64,000 bases of DNA. Source: CBDCYS01 sp965226185 (GTDB lineage: Bacteria; Acidobacteriota; Terriglobia; Bryobacterales; UBA6623). Of the stretch, positions 50,871 to 58,854 are shown in pieces. The DNA lies in contig CBDDCT010000007.1 in NCBI GenBank assembly GCA_965226185.1, positions 682,001-746,000 of the forward strand. The letters run 5' to 3'. Within the stretch, counting starts at the first letter, position 1. The number at the start of each line of letters is the position of its first letter. The position numbers were made by a program, and so were the translations under genes. The notes below the pieces were generated by a model that worked only from the letters and a program-made list of their open reading frames with translations, did not search any database and was not told the origin of the DNA.

Positions 50871-52307
50871 GGAGGATGTCCAGAATTCCGTTGAAACGCG
50901 CGGCTCTCCAGAACTTGTAGTTTACGCCGCTTGGGCCTGGGCCGGAGGCGGCGGCGACAGTCTGCCGAGCTGGTCGAGTAATTTCGGCAAGTGCCGGTAG
51001 CCTTTGACCCGCCGGAAGCTTTTCTCGGCCAGCCACAGACCCGCGCCCACCCAACGCTCGCGCTGATCGCCTCCCCGCCAGCGCTTCACCCGGCCGCAGA
51101 CGCGGTCCACCACCGAGAAGGCCGACTCGATCGGGTTCGTCGTCGCCAGCGTACAACGCAGCAGATCGTCGAGTCCGAGCCGGTGCACCGTCAGCGTTTC
51201 CTCTCTCCCCTCTTCGAGCGAACGCGCCGCCGACGGATTCAACTCCAGCAACTCGCGATGCAGCTTCTCCAAGGCCGCCTTGGCGTCCGCGCAGCTTGAC
51301 ATCGCATAAGCGTTCGCCATCTTGCGGTCCACCGATTCGCGGTATGGCTCCGGCAAATGGCCGGTCACGTTGCGGCGCTTGTGCATTTGACAGCGCTGGA
51401 TCGGCGCCGTCTTGCCCGCGTGCTTACGGACCGCCTTCGTCAGCGCCTTCGCGCCGTCGAGCACATACAGCATCGGCGCCGAGAAATCGACGCCACGCCC
51501 GGCCAAATCCTCCAGCAATTCGCCCGCCACCGTGGTGTTCTCGCTCGCTCCCTGCCGCAGCCCCAGAACCGTTTTCGACCCGTCCATGGCCACTCCCAGC
51601 GCCGCCACCAGGTGCTGGCCCTTGAACTCAATGCCGTCGATGTAGATGACGCAGAGTTTGAGTTTATCGAGAGGGCGCTCTAAAAGTTCGCGCAGTTTCT
51701 CTCGGCTGGTGCGCACGAAATGCTCACTCACCGCTGACTTTTCGATGCCATAGGCGGCGGCAAACTCCCGCACGGCTTTCGAGTAATTCCGTGTCGAGAG
51801 CCCGAGCATGAGCTTGTCCCAAACGGCGTCGTCGAGCGGCTCGGAGCGGCGGAACAACGCATAGCTGCCCAGGGATTGTTCGTGGCCGTCGTCGCTGCGC
51901 AGCCGCGGCCGCTGAATGGGGACCTTCTGTCCATCGACGACGAGGAAGCCTTGCTCGCGGCCCCAGCGGTAGGGCTGCTCGGCTTGGCGCCGCTGGTAGT
52001 GCTCGCCAGCGAGCTGGCGCACTTCGTTGTCCATGATGAGCTGCATCAGCTCCAGGCCTGCCTGGCGCATCAGCTCGCCGACGCTTTGCTGCAGGGCGGC
52101 GGCGACTTCTTTGAGCGGCAGGTGCAGTTGCAGTTCCTGCCCGGATTCTTCGGCTTGCTTGTGGAATTGGCGAACGGCTTGTTCGCGGTCAATCTGGTAT
52201 CGTTTCTTCATAGCGACTCTCCTTTTTCGAAAATGAAAAACATCACTCCGAGCCTAACGGCTCGGACTGGAGAGTCGCTACTTTCCACGAACTATCGGAC
52301 ATCCTCC
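50871..52307 (-). mobile_element. Complete IS256-family insertion sequence
   Basis: 1437 bp between GGAGGATGTCC (50871-50881) and GGACATCCTCC (52297-52307), an 11-bp perfect inverted repeat, enclosing one intact transposase gene. No target duplication is visible directly outside the ends. Both sides carry a CAGTACGAGGC motif (repeat C) in the same orientation, 10 to 20 bases away. Confidence 0.8.
50922..52211 (-). CDS. IS256-family transposase
   Basis: 429 codons from ATG 52211, with GGAGAG close upstream; full length for the family. The DDE catalytic residues are placed in LCVIYIDGIEFKGQHLVAAL (Asp), APMLYVLDGAKALTKAVRKH (Asp) and TTNPIESAFSVVDRV (Glu). VLGLRQGASENTTVAGELLE and MHKRRNVTGHLPE are also family-specific. 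It mobilises the surrounding 1.4-kb element by a copy-out mechanism. A degenerate relative is at 28913-29260. Confidence 0.95.
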   Translation of the reverse strand: MKKRYQIDREQAVRQFHKQAEESGQELQLHLPLKEVAAALQQSVGELMRQAGLELMQLIMDNEVRQLAGEHYQRRQAEQPYRWGREQGFLVVDGQKVPIQRPRLRSDDGHEQSLGSYALFRRSEPLDDAVWDKLMLGLSTRNYSKAVREFAAAYGIEKSAVSEHFVRTSREKLRELLERPLDKLKLCVIYIDGIEFKGQHLVAALGVAMDGSKTVLGLRQGASENTTVAGELLEDLAGRGVDFSAPMLYVLDGAKALTKAVRKHAGKTAPIQRCQMHKRRNVTGHLPEPYRESVDRKMANAYAMSSCADAKAALEKLHRELLELNPSAARSLEEGREETLTVHRLGLDDLLRCTLATTNPIESAFSVVDRVCGRVKRWRGGDQRERWVGAGLWLAEKSFRRVKGYRHLPKLLDQLGRLSPPPPAQAQAA

Positions 52308-52312
52308 GAGCT

Positions 52313-52346
52313 GCGTGAGAGGCGCCTCAGTACGAGGCGCGTTCGG
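52313..52346 (+). repeat. Dispersed repeat C, copy beside IS256
   Basis: GCGTGAGAGGCGCCTCAGTA then CGAGGCGCGTTCGG. Matches the inverted copy at 40381-40410 over about 27 bases and shares CAGTACGAGGC with 50842-50864. Confidence 0.55.
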
Positions 52347-52909
52347 CTTGACGCCAACCCCGCTGAATCAAAGACACATACTTGACGGTAGGTCGAAAAC
52401 CCTCGGCAAGTGCAAACAAGGACTGCCGGGCCTCTCGCCTGCCTCGCCCGTCAGGCGCTGAGAAACCCGGGCTGACAAACTCGGTCACGGATTTTTGATA
52501 AAATTATTCCCTTTGTTTTCAACAGTTTTCTCCAGGAAGCGCCAGGCCGCCTCGAGACCGGCTTGCTATCCTAAAAAAGGGAAACCCAGCGATGAATCAT
52601 TTTCCATGGGGAGGTGGCCGGCAGGCGATCCAGGCCCCCCCCGCCCGGCAAAAACCCCGATATCCTCTCATACACTCTCAAATCCTCTCATTGAAAAAAT
52701 AACCGCTTATAAATGAACAACTTGCGCCCAAACCGCTCAAGTCCGTTGAGACTCTTTTACTAGCGAATACAAGGACGATGACAGCAAAAGAGACCAAATG
52801 GCGAACATTGAAAAAAATCCGCTTCATCGCTGGATGAAACAGGATCGCCTCCAGAATGCCCGAAAAGTTGCGCCGTGAGAAATGCAGGCTAAGCCTTCGG
52901 CGATGGGCA

Positions 52910-53050
52910 TCAAGAGCCCTGCCGTCCGCCGCCAAACTCTTCAAGCAGCTTTTTAACCTTTTCGGCCGGCAAGATCAAGCGATCAAAACTCAGCGTGTGA
53001 AGAATGCAAAGGGCGAGGCCGAGGGGCCAACACCACTCGGTCGTTACCAT
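52910..53050 (-). CDS. Possible small ORF (46 codons)
   Basis: ATG 53050 to TGA 52910. A hydrophobic first half (WPLGLALCILHTLSFDRLI) and an amphipathic charged end (LPAEKVKKLLEEFGGGRQGS). It lies about 115 bases after the Gfo/Idh gene on the same strand. No family recognised; it could be the end of a deleted gene rather than a real small protein. Confidence 0.25.
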   Translation of the reverse strand: MVTTEWCWPLGLALCILHTLSFDRLILPAEKVKKLLEEFGGGRQGS

Positions 53051-53166
53051 TCATGACGACGTTCGTTGCCGCGAGCAGCCCCTGTCAGAGCCCGGAACGC
53101 AAGTGACGGGTCAGCCACCGCTTGACCGCTCACACAAAAAGAATCACTCGATCCCGCGCCAAGCGA

Positions 53167-54414
53167 TCATCCCGGCCGCTTACCGTAGTCTTTGATCTTC
53201 GTTGGCTCGCCGTCAGCGAGCGCCGACTGGTGCGCCATGAGGCCGGGCAGGGTGTAGGCCACCGCTTCCCAAACATCGACTTCGGGATGCCGGTCTTCCA
53301 CGATCGCTCGAATGAACTCCTGGGTGATGTGCACATGCGAGCCGGCGTGCCCGGTCTTGACATGCAGCTCCGGCGGAAGCAGATGCCAATACTTTTCTTG
53401 ATTGTCGTCGGCCGGCTGAACGATGACCTTTGCCTCGGGAAGCCCCTTTCCGTCGTACGCGGTCGGGCCCGAGCGGTCAAAGTGCATCACGGTATCGGGA
53501 TGCTTTTCGGCCTGGCGCCCCATGATGTAGGAAAACTTCTCGCCGTAAAACTGCGAGCGCTGCGCGAATCCGGCCGGGGCGCGCCAGAAGACCGAAATGC
53601 GGCAGCAGTGGCCGTTCGAGGTTTTGAAGAAGCCGGTGGTGTTCCAAAACGGGTTCTGGTAGCGGTTGGTTCGCAGGACTTCGTGGCCGTCTCCCCAGCC
53701 GATGGCCTGGACCTCACTCAAGCGCTCCCCGCTGACCGGGATGATCGCACTGGTTTGATGCGTGATGTACCACATCGGCGGCAGCCCGTGACGCCAGGTC
53801 GGCAGGCCGCGCTCGTCGTACTTCAGGCGAGGATGGTTGTGGTGGTACTCCGATTCAGAATAGAAGATATCTCCGAACTTGCCTTCCTGTGCCCAGCGGC
53901 GGCAGGTGATGATCTGAGGCCGGTAGTAGGTGGTCTCGGCCATCATGTATTTCATGCCGGTTTTCTGGACCGTTTCGATCAGCCGTTCCAGCTCTTCAAC
54001 GGACAAACCGGCCGGAACCGCGCTGATGACGTGTTTGCCGGCCTCCATGGCTTCGGTGGCCATCCAGGCATGCAGCGGAGCCGGAGTGAAGACCCCAACG
54101 GCGTCGAGCTCGGGGTGTTTCAAGAACCGGCGAAAGTTCTCGTAGGTGTTGCCCGTGCGGTAGACCTCGCCAAGCGCCTGCAAGCGGTCCGGGCGAATGT
54201 CGCAGACCGCGCTGACCTCGCAATCGGGCTGCAGGTGCCATTGGAAGGTCGCCCCGAATCGCCCGCCGACAATTCCAATGCGGACTTTCTTGCCGTCTGG
54301 GCGCGGGCCGGGCGGCGCGGCGGCGGCTGTCGCCGCCGCCGCGCCAGCAGCCACGCCGCTCTGTTGCAGGAACGACCGCCGGGTCACTGCCGCCCGGCTA
54401 ACTTGCTTAGACAT
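53167..54414 (-). CDS. Tat-exported Gfo/Idh/MocA-family oxidoreductase
   Basis: 415 codons from ATG 54414, with GAGGTGG 5 bases upstream (GTG 54423 is poorer). Twin-arginine signal (VTRRSFLQQSGVAAGAAAAT). Rossmann domain KVRIGIVGGRFGATFQWHLQ, then DAVGVFTPAPLHAWMATEAM, EAGKHVISAVPAGLS (the family EKP motif appears as AVPAG, so the usual Lys is absent) and MMAETTYYRPQ. A C-terminal alpha/beta domain follows (MWYITHQTSAIIPVSGERLS). Exported members such as glucose-fructose oxidoreductase keep bound NADP. Missing EKP suggests altered or non-redox chemistry, as in some glycosidase members. Substrate unknown. Confidence 0.88.
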   Translation of the reverse strand: MSKQVSRAAVTRRSFLQQSGVAAGAAAATAAAAPPGPRPDGKKVRIGIVGGRFGATFQWHLQPDCEVSAVCDIRPDRLQALGEVYRTGNTYENFRRFLKHPELDAVGVFTPAPLHAWMATEAMEAGKHVISAVPAGLSVEELERLIETVQKTGMKYMMAETTYYRPQIITCRRWAQEGKFGDIFYSESEYHHNHPRLKYDERGLPTWRHGLPPMWYITHQTSAIIPVSGERLSEVQAIGWGDGHEVLRTNRYQNPFWNTTGFFKTSNGHCCRISVFWRAPAGFAQRSQFYGEKFSYIMGRQAEKHPDTVMHFDRSGPTAYDGKGLPEAKVIVQPADDNQEKYWHLLPPELHVKTGHAGSHVHITQEFIRAIVEDRHPEVDVWEAVAYTLPGLMAHQSALADGEPTKIKDYGKRPG

Positions 54415-54432
54415 AATGACCACCTCTTCTCC

Positions 54433-54558
54433 GGCGAAAATGGGGGACTGCCACCGATTTCCGTTCGCCGAACTGCTTCGTTCCCAACATCAGTGCGTGC
54501 GGAAATCGGCAGGCTGTCCCCTTTTTTCGCGTTCTCGGACTTCCACCACGGGCTGCTA
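54433..54558. repeat. Dispersed hairpin repeat D, copy 2
   Basis: GGCGAAAATGGGGGACTGCC ... CGGAAATCGGCAGGCTGTCC, then CCTTTTTTCGCG: ends pair as a long hairpin. The tail CTCGGACTTCCACCACGGGC then TGCTA matches copy 1 (48131-48254). The last three bases (CTA, 54556-54558) are the stop codon of the RNase J gene. Confidence 0.7.
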
Positions 54559-56226
54559 AACTTCCAAGATCACGGGCAGGATCAGCGGCCGGCTCGATGT
54601 TTTGCGGTTGATATACCGCTTCAGGTCGCCGCGGATCTTCTCTTCCATCACGCCCCAGTCGGTTTTCTCTTCCTCCGAGGAATTTTCGATTGTCCGCGTA
54701 ACCACCGCGCTCGCGCCCTCGAGCAGTTCCGCTCCGTCATCTCCCGCGACGAAGCCGCGAGTAATGATTTCGGGAGCGCTTTCGAGTTTACCGCTGTGGC
54801 CGTTCAGCGCCACGATCGGCACAAGCACGCCGAACTCCGACAGGTGCCGGCGGTCGCGGATGACGACCTCTTCGACGATCTCATCCCCCGTTCCGGAATC
54901 AATCAACACCCGCCCAACTGGGACGGAATCCCGGCGGCGGGCGCCTTCGGAATCGATCTCCAGGACGTTTCCGCTTTCCAAGAGAAAAGAGCCCTCGAGT
55001 CCTGAACCTTGCACCTCGGCTGCCAGGGAAAGATGCCGCGAGAGTTGGCGGTACTCCCCGTGCACGGGAACGAAGTACTTCGGCCGCAGCAGATTCAGCA
55101 CCAGCTTCTGTTCTTCCTGGCAAGCGTGCCCGGAGACGTGTACGGGCGGGTTCATCGAGCCATAGACGACATTCGCGCCACGCCGGGCAAGGTGGTCCAC
55201 CATGCGGAAGATGGCCTTCTCGTTGCCTGGAATCTGACGCGCGCTCAGCACCACCGTGTCATCTGATTCGATGACCGCGTGGCGGTGCTTGCCGACCGAA
55301 GCGCGGGAAAGCGCGGATAGAGGTTCGCCCTGGCTGCCGGAAATTACCACCGCCCTCCGCGAGCGCGGTAACTTGGCAAGGTCGCCGGGCCGAACAAGCA
55401 ATCCGTCGGGAATATTCAGGCGGCCCAGGTCAAGCGCCAGCTCACTGATCTCGGAAATGCTGCGGCCAACGAAGGCGACCTTCCGCCCGGCCTGAAACGC
55501 CACATCGAGGATTTGCTGAATTCGATGGATCGCCGAAGAAAAGCAGGCGAAGTAAAGGCTGTTATCGGCGTGCGCAAAGATCTCTTCGAGCCGGGGCCGC
55601 ACCGCTCGCTCAGAGAGCGTGTAGCCCTCCCTGTCGGAGTTCGTCGAATCCGACAGCAGCAGCAGCACGCCTCGCTTCCCATACTCGGCGAGCGTATGCA
55701 AATCGAACAGCGCGCCATCGACGGGTGTAGGGTCGATCTTGAAATCGGCGGTGTGAACAACGGCGCCAACCGGAGTTTGGATCCCCAGCATGGTGCAGTT
55801 CGGGACGCTGTGCGTGACGTTGATAAACTCCACTTCGAAGCAGCCGAGTTTGACCTTGTCCTTCGGCTGAACTTCATGGACGATCGGTGGTGTCTCGAGG
55901 TTGTGTTCCTCGATGCGGCGCCCCACCAGAGCCGCGGTGAAGCTGGTCATATAGAGGGGGATATCGAGCTGCGACAAGACATAGGCCGTAGCGCCAATAT
56001 GGTCCTCGTGGCCGTGAGTGAGAATCAGTCCGCGAACATGCTCGCGGTTTTCGAGCAAGAAAGAAATATCGGGAACGACGACGTCGACTCCCAGCAGCTC
56101 GGTGCCGGGGAAAAGCGAGCCGGCGTCGATGACAATAATGTCGTCTCCGCAGCGAAGGGCCAGCATGTTCATGCCGAATTCGCCCAGCCCGCCGATAGGA
56201 ATAATTTGCAGCTTGTGATCTGTCAG
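54556..56226 (-). CDS. rnj: Ribonuclease J
   Basis: About 556 codons. The usual RNase J N-terminus is KLQIIPIGGLGEFGMNMLAL, so coding must begin upstream of ATG 56172. The frame is open back to GTG 56286, and CTG 56226 has GAGAGG 8 bases upstream, so I choose CTG. The metallo-beta-lactamase site is LILTHGHEDHIGA; then HTADFKIDPTPVDG, LLSDSTNSDREGYT and VHVSGHACQEEQKLV (beta-CASP). FVPVHGEYRQL and a C-terminal domain follow. It is a 5'-3' exo- and endoribonuclease of mRNA decay and rRNA maturation in the cytoplasm. Complete with all metal ligands. Its stop codon lies in repeat D. Confidence 0.93.
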   Translation of the reverse strand: MTDHKLQIIPIGGLGEFGMNMLALRCGDDIIVIDAGSLFPGTELLGVDVVVPDISFLLENREHVRGLILTHGHEDHIGATAYVLSQLDIPLYMTSFTAALVGRRIEEHNLETPPIVHEVQPKDKVKLGCFEVEFINVTHSVPNCTMLGIQTPVGAVVHTADFKIDPTPVDGALFDLHTLAEYGKRGVLLLLSDSTNSDREGYTLSERAVRPRLEEIFAHADNSLYFACFSSAIHRIQQILDVAFQAGRKVAFVGRSISEISELALDLGRLNIPDGLLVRPGDLAKLPRSRRAVVISGSQGEPLSALSRASVGKHRHAVIESDDTVVLSARQIPGNEKAIFRMVDHLARRGANVVYGSMNPPVHVSGHACQEEQKLVLNLLRPKYFVPVHGEYRQLSRHLSLAAEVQGSGLEGSFLLESGNVLEIDSEGARRRDSVPVGRVLIDSGTGDEIVEEVVIRDRRHLSEFGVLVPIVALNGHSGKLESAPEIITRGFVAGDDGAELLEGASAVVTRTIENSSEEEKTDWGVMEEKIRGDLKRYINRKTSSRPLILPVILEV

Positions 56227-56709
56227 GGGAAAAGACCTCTCGCTGCCAGCGTAGCACAGGTGTTCGGAAAACTAGCTTTGGGCACTCTTCAGCAGAAGTA
56301 GCCAAAGCTTGACCGGAAGAATGCGTTTGGCGGCAGCCGCTTTAGAAGGTGATAGAGGAGAAGGACGGCACACGGTGCTGCCCCGGCTTCACGTTCACCC
56401 ATGCCCGGCGGGATATAGATCGGGCACAATAGAACTTCGCGCCGCGGAACTGAGCGCGGGCGGCGGATGTGGCGTGAGCGTCCACGCTTGCCGCAAACCG
56501 ATTCGTCGGTTTGTTCGGCCCAGTGTGCCCCATCCGGCTCAGGGAACCGAGTGCCCCCGGTCGGAGGACGCCTCGACGAATCGAGGCGCGGCAAACCTGG
56601 AGGTTCACGCCACGCCGCCGCTGAGGGCTCTGGCCCCGAGTCGGCCGCGGCACTGAGCGTGGACTTCCGTCCACGCCTCGGTCCGGCCGTTGGAGATTTT
56701 CTTACTTAG
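56227..56709. other. Divergent intergenic region
   Basis: 483 bases between RNase J and the methyltransferase genes. Several Pro/Arg-rich ORFs on both strands are shadows. No promoter or RNA that I can support. Confidence 0.4.
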
Positions 56710-57573
56710 ATGAGCACGCCCACCTTCGCGACTAGCTCCCAGGACGCTGAGGCTTTTTACGAAAGCTACGTTCAGCATCATGTTCCGTATCACCTCAGTC
56801 CGGCGGGTTTCAAGGGATGGATCCTCCGTTTTCTGCCCTACTGGTCGTGGCGAGAGTGGCGTTTCTGGAACCGCTACGTCCCTCGCGGGGGAGTGCTGCT
56901 CGACCTCGGTTGCGCACGCGGCCGGGAGGTTTTCGCCGAGCGTTCGAAAACCTCCGTCGGACTGGATATCGCGCCGACCGCGCTCCGGGATTGCGCTAAG
57001 TATTACCATCTGGCCACCAGGTCGAATCTGTTTCCAGTGCCGTTCCGTGATGGCAGCGTTGATTGTGTCGTGACGTCGCACGTGCTGGGCCATGTTCCGG
57101 CTGACCAGAAAGACGGCGTTCTGTCGGAAATCACCCGCGTGCTCAAGCCCGGCGGCAAGAGCATCCACGTTGTCGAAACCGACAGCTTGCACCCTCTGGT
57201 TACATTCGCCAAGCAGCGCCCGGATCTCTATCAGCGCTACTTCGTCGAGCCCGACGGCCATGTCGGTCTGGAGATGCCGTCGGCGGTTGTGAAGCGCTTC
57301 GAGCGCCATGGTCTGCGGCTCGTTCGCTGCTACAAAATGGATGCCGGGGTCTTTCATCCCCGGTTGATGCTCAAACACTTCGACAACGAGTTGCGGCGCT
57401 ACTCGGCAAAGGTTGACCGCATGGTCCGGCTCAGCGCTTGGATGATGAATCGTCCCGTGGTATTGGCGCTGAGCGAAGTCCTGCTCGGTATCCATCACTA
57501 TTCGATCGGTCAATGGATTTGCCCGCTGGAGCATGCGCAGTTTGTGGCGGTTGTCCTTGAAAAACCGGCTTGA
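56710..57573 (+). CDS. SAM-dependent methyltransferase (class I)
   Basis: 287 codons from ATG 56710. Methyltransferase_11-type core: GGVLLDLGCARGREVF (motif I, SAM binding), VGLDIAPTALRDCAKYYHLA, FPVPFRDGSVDCVVTSHVLG (motif II), EITRVLKPGGKSIHVVE (motif III). The C-terminal third (MNRPVVLALSEVLLGIHHYS) is not typical and may bind the substrate. It lies 42 bases before a GT4 glycosyltransferase and likely methylates a sugar or lipid-linked intermediate of the same surface polysaccharide; the acceptor is unknown. Confidence 0.88.
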   Translation: MSTPTFATSSQDAEAFYESYVQHHVPYHLSPAGFKGWILRFLPYWSWREWRFWNRYVPRGGVLLDLGCARGREVFAERSKTSVGLDIAPTALRDCAKYYHLATRSNLFPVPFRDGSVDCVVTSHVLGHVPADQKDGVLSEITRVLKPGGKSIHVVETDSLHPLVTFAKQRPDLYQRYFVEPDGHVGLEMPSAVVKRFERHGLRLVRCYKMDAGVFHPRLMLKHFDNELRRYSAKVDRMVRLSAWMMNRPVVLALSEVLLGIHHYSIGQWICPLEHAQFVAVVLEKPA

Positions 57574-57615
57574 AAGCAGACTTGATTTGACGCTGCAGCA
57601 ACAGGATGACGGCCC

Positions 57616-58752
57616 GTGAAACTAGCGATCATCGGCCGCCGTCTGTGTGAGCCGCTCACCGGTGTCGGCCGCTATCTGGAGTACCTTCTGCAACACTGGG
57701 CGCGGGATTCGCGCTTCTCCCGTATTGTTGTTTTCACGCCCTCCGAGCCCAATCTTTCGACGAAGAACTTGGGCCCCGCGATTGAGCTGCGAGTCATTCC
57801 AAGCAGGTTGCCGCCGCTGCTTTGGGAGAACATCCTTCTGCCCCCCCTTTTGCCCCAAATGACGGGCGGCTTCGATCTGATCTTCGCGCCCTACACCTTG
57901 CCTTGGAGCCTGGCCGAGGGGGGCGTCGTTTCGAACCTGGGCATCTATGAGTCCCGGCCGGGTGACTTTTCACTCTCGGAACGGCTGAGGTCAACTCCGT
58001 TCTTTCACCACAGTTGCCGCCAGGCGCGGCTCGTGCTGGCAAACTCGGCGTCCACGCGTGATGATCTGGTTCGGTATTACGGAACTGACCCGTCGAAGAT
58101 CCGGGTCGTTTACCCCGGAGTGGATCCGGAGTTCAGTCCCGCCAACGAAGGAATCGAATCGGAGAGTCCGGGGATGACGCCTGGCGGATTTGCTATTCCC
58201 GCCGCGCCGTTTTTCCTGTTCGTTGGGAAGCTTTCGCGCCGCCGTAATGTGCCGCTGCTGCTGGAATCGTTTCGACAGTTGAAGGAGCACGCAAAGTTGC
58301 CGCACGCCCTCGTCATCGTCGGACCTGATAGTTCAGGCGTGAACGTTGCCGATCGTGCCGCCGCCATGTCGATCGGCGGCTCGGTGGACTACCGGGCGTA
58401 TGCCGGCAAGGCGGAGTTGATCGAGCTATACCGGGCGGCCACGGCGTTCGTCTTACCTACCCTGCATGAAGGTTTTTCGTTCACGGCTCTCGAGGCGATG
58501 GCGTGTGGAGCACCGGTTGTCATCTTTGATCATGCAGCTCTGGAACAAGGTGTCCGGGAGGCTGCCTTCGTGGTCGAGGACACGACAGCGGCGGGTCTTG
58601 GAATCGCTTTGCGGACCGTTGCTGAACAAGTTTCCTTGCGGGTGAAGCTCAGACAGACGGGTCTCGAATGTGCCGCGGGATTTAGCTGGCAAAAGACGGC
58701 TGACGAGACCGCCGCCGCGCTCGCCGGTGAACAGAGCCCCGAACGCAAGTGA
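57616..58752 (+). CDS. Glycosyltransferase family 4
   Basis: 378 codons from GTG 57616. GT-B fold: KLAIIGRRLCEPLTGVGRYL at the N-terminus; KIRVVYPGVDPEFSP; then FFLFVGKLSRRRNVPLLLES and ALVIVGPDSSG in the nucleotide-sugar domain. The EX7E catalytic region is LPTLHEGFSFTALEAMACGA then PVVIFDHAALEQGV. It transfers a sugar from a nucleotide donor to a glycan or lipid carrier at the cytoplasmic membrane face. Part of a small surface-polysaccharide set with the neighbouring methyltransferase and epimerase. Confidence 0.92.
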   Translation: MKLAIIGRRLCEPLTGVGRYLEYLLQHWARDSRFSRIVVFTPSEPNLSTKNLGPAIELRVIPSRLPPLLWENILLPPLLPQMTGGFDLIFAPYTLPWSLAEGGVVSNLGIYESRPGDFSLSERLRSTPFFHHSCRQARLVLANSASTRDDLVRYYGTDPSKIRVVYPGVDPEFSPANEGIESESPGMTPGGFAIPAAPFFLFVGKLSRRRNVPLLLESFRQLKEHAKLPHALVIVGPDSSGVNVADRAAAMSIGGSVDYRAYAGKAELIELYRAATAFVLPTLHEGFSFTALEAMACGAPVVIFDHAALEQGVREAAFVVEDTTAAGLGIALRTVAEQVSLRVKLRQTGLECAAGFSWQKTADETAAALAGEQSPERK

Positions 58753-58854
58753 GTGGTCAGCAAGTGAGCGAAGCCATCGGCATAGCCGGACTGAACGTGG
58801 ATGAGACCCCGCCAGAGCAGTAACAGATAAGCTGCGGAAGGGCATGACTGCAAG

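Larger units (their letters stand above)
52308..53166. other. Intergenic region with repeats B and C
   Basis: 859 bases. Holds repeat C (52313-52346), two copies of repeat B (52446-52476, 52872-52893) and one possible 46-codon minus-strand ORF (52910-53050). Otherwise I see no gene or RNA. Confidence 0.45.

Noticed and set aside
53122..55005. 627-codon plus-strand frame
   Set aside because: Antisense to the Gfo/Idh and RNase J genes, both of which carry clear family motifs.
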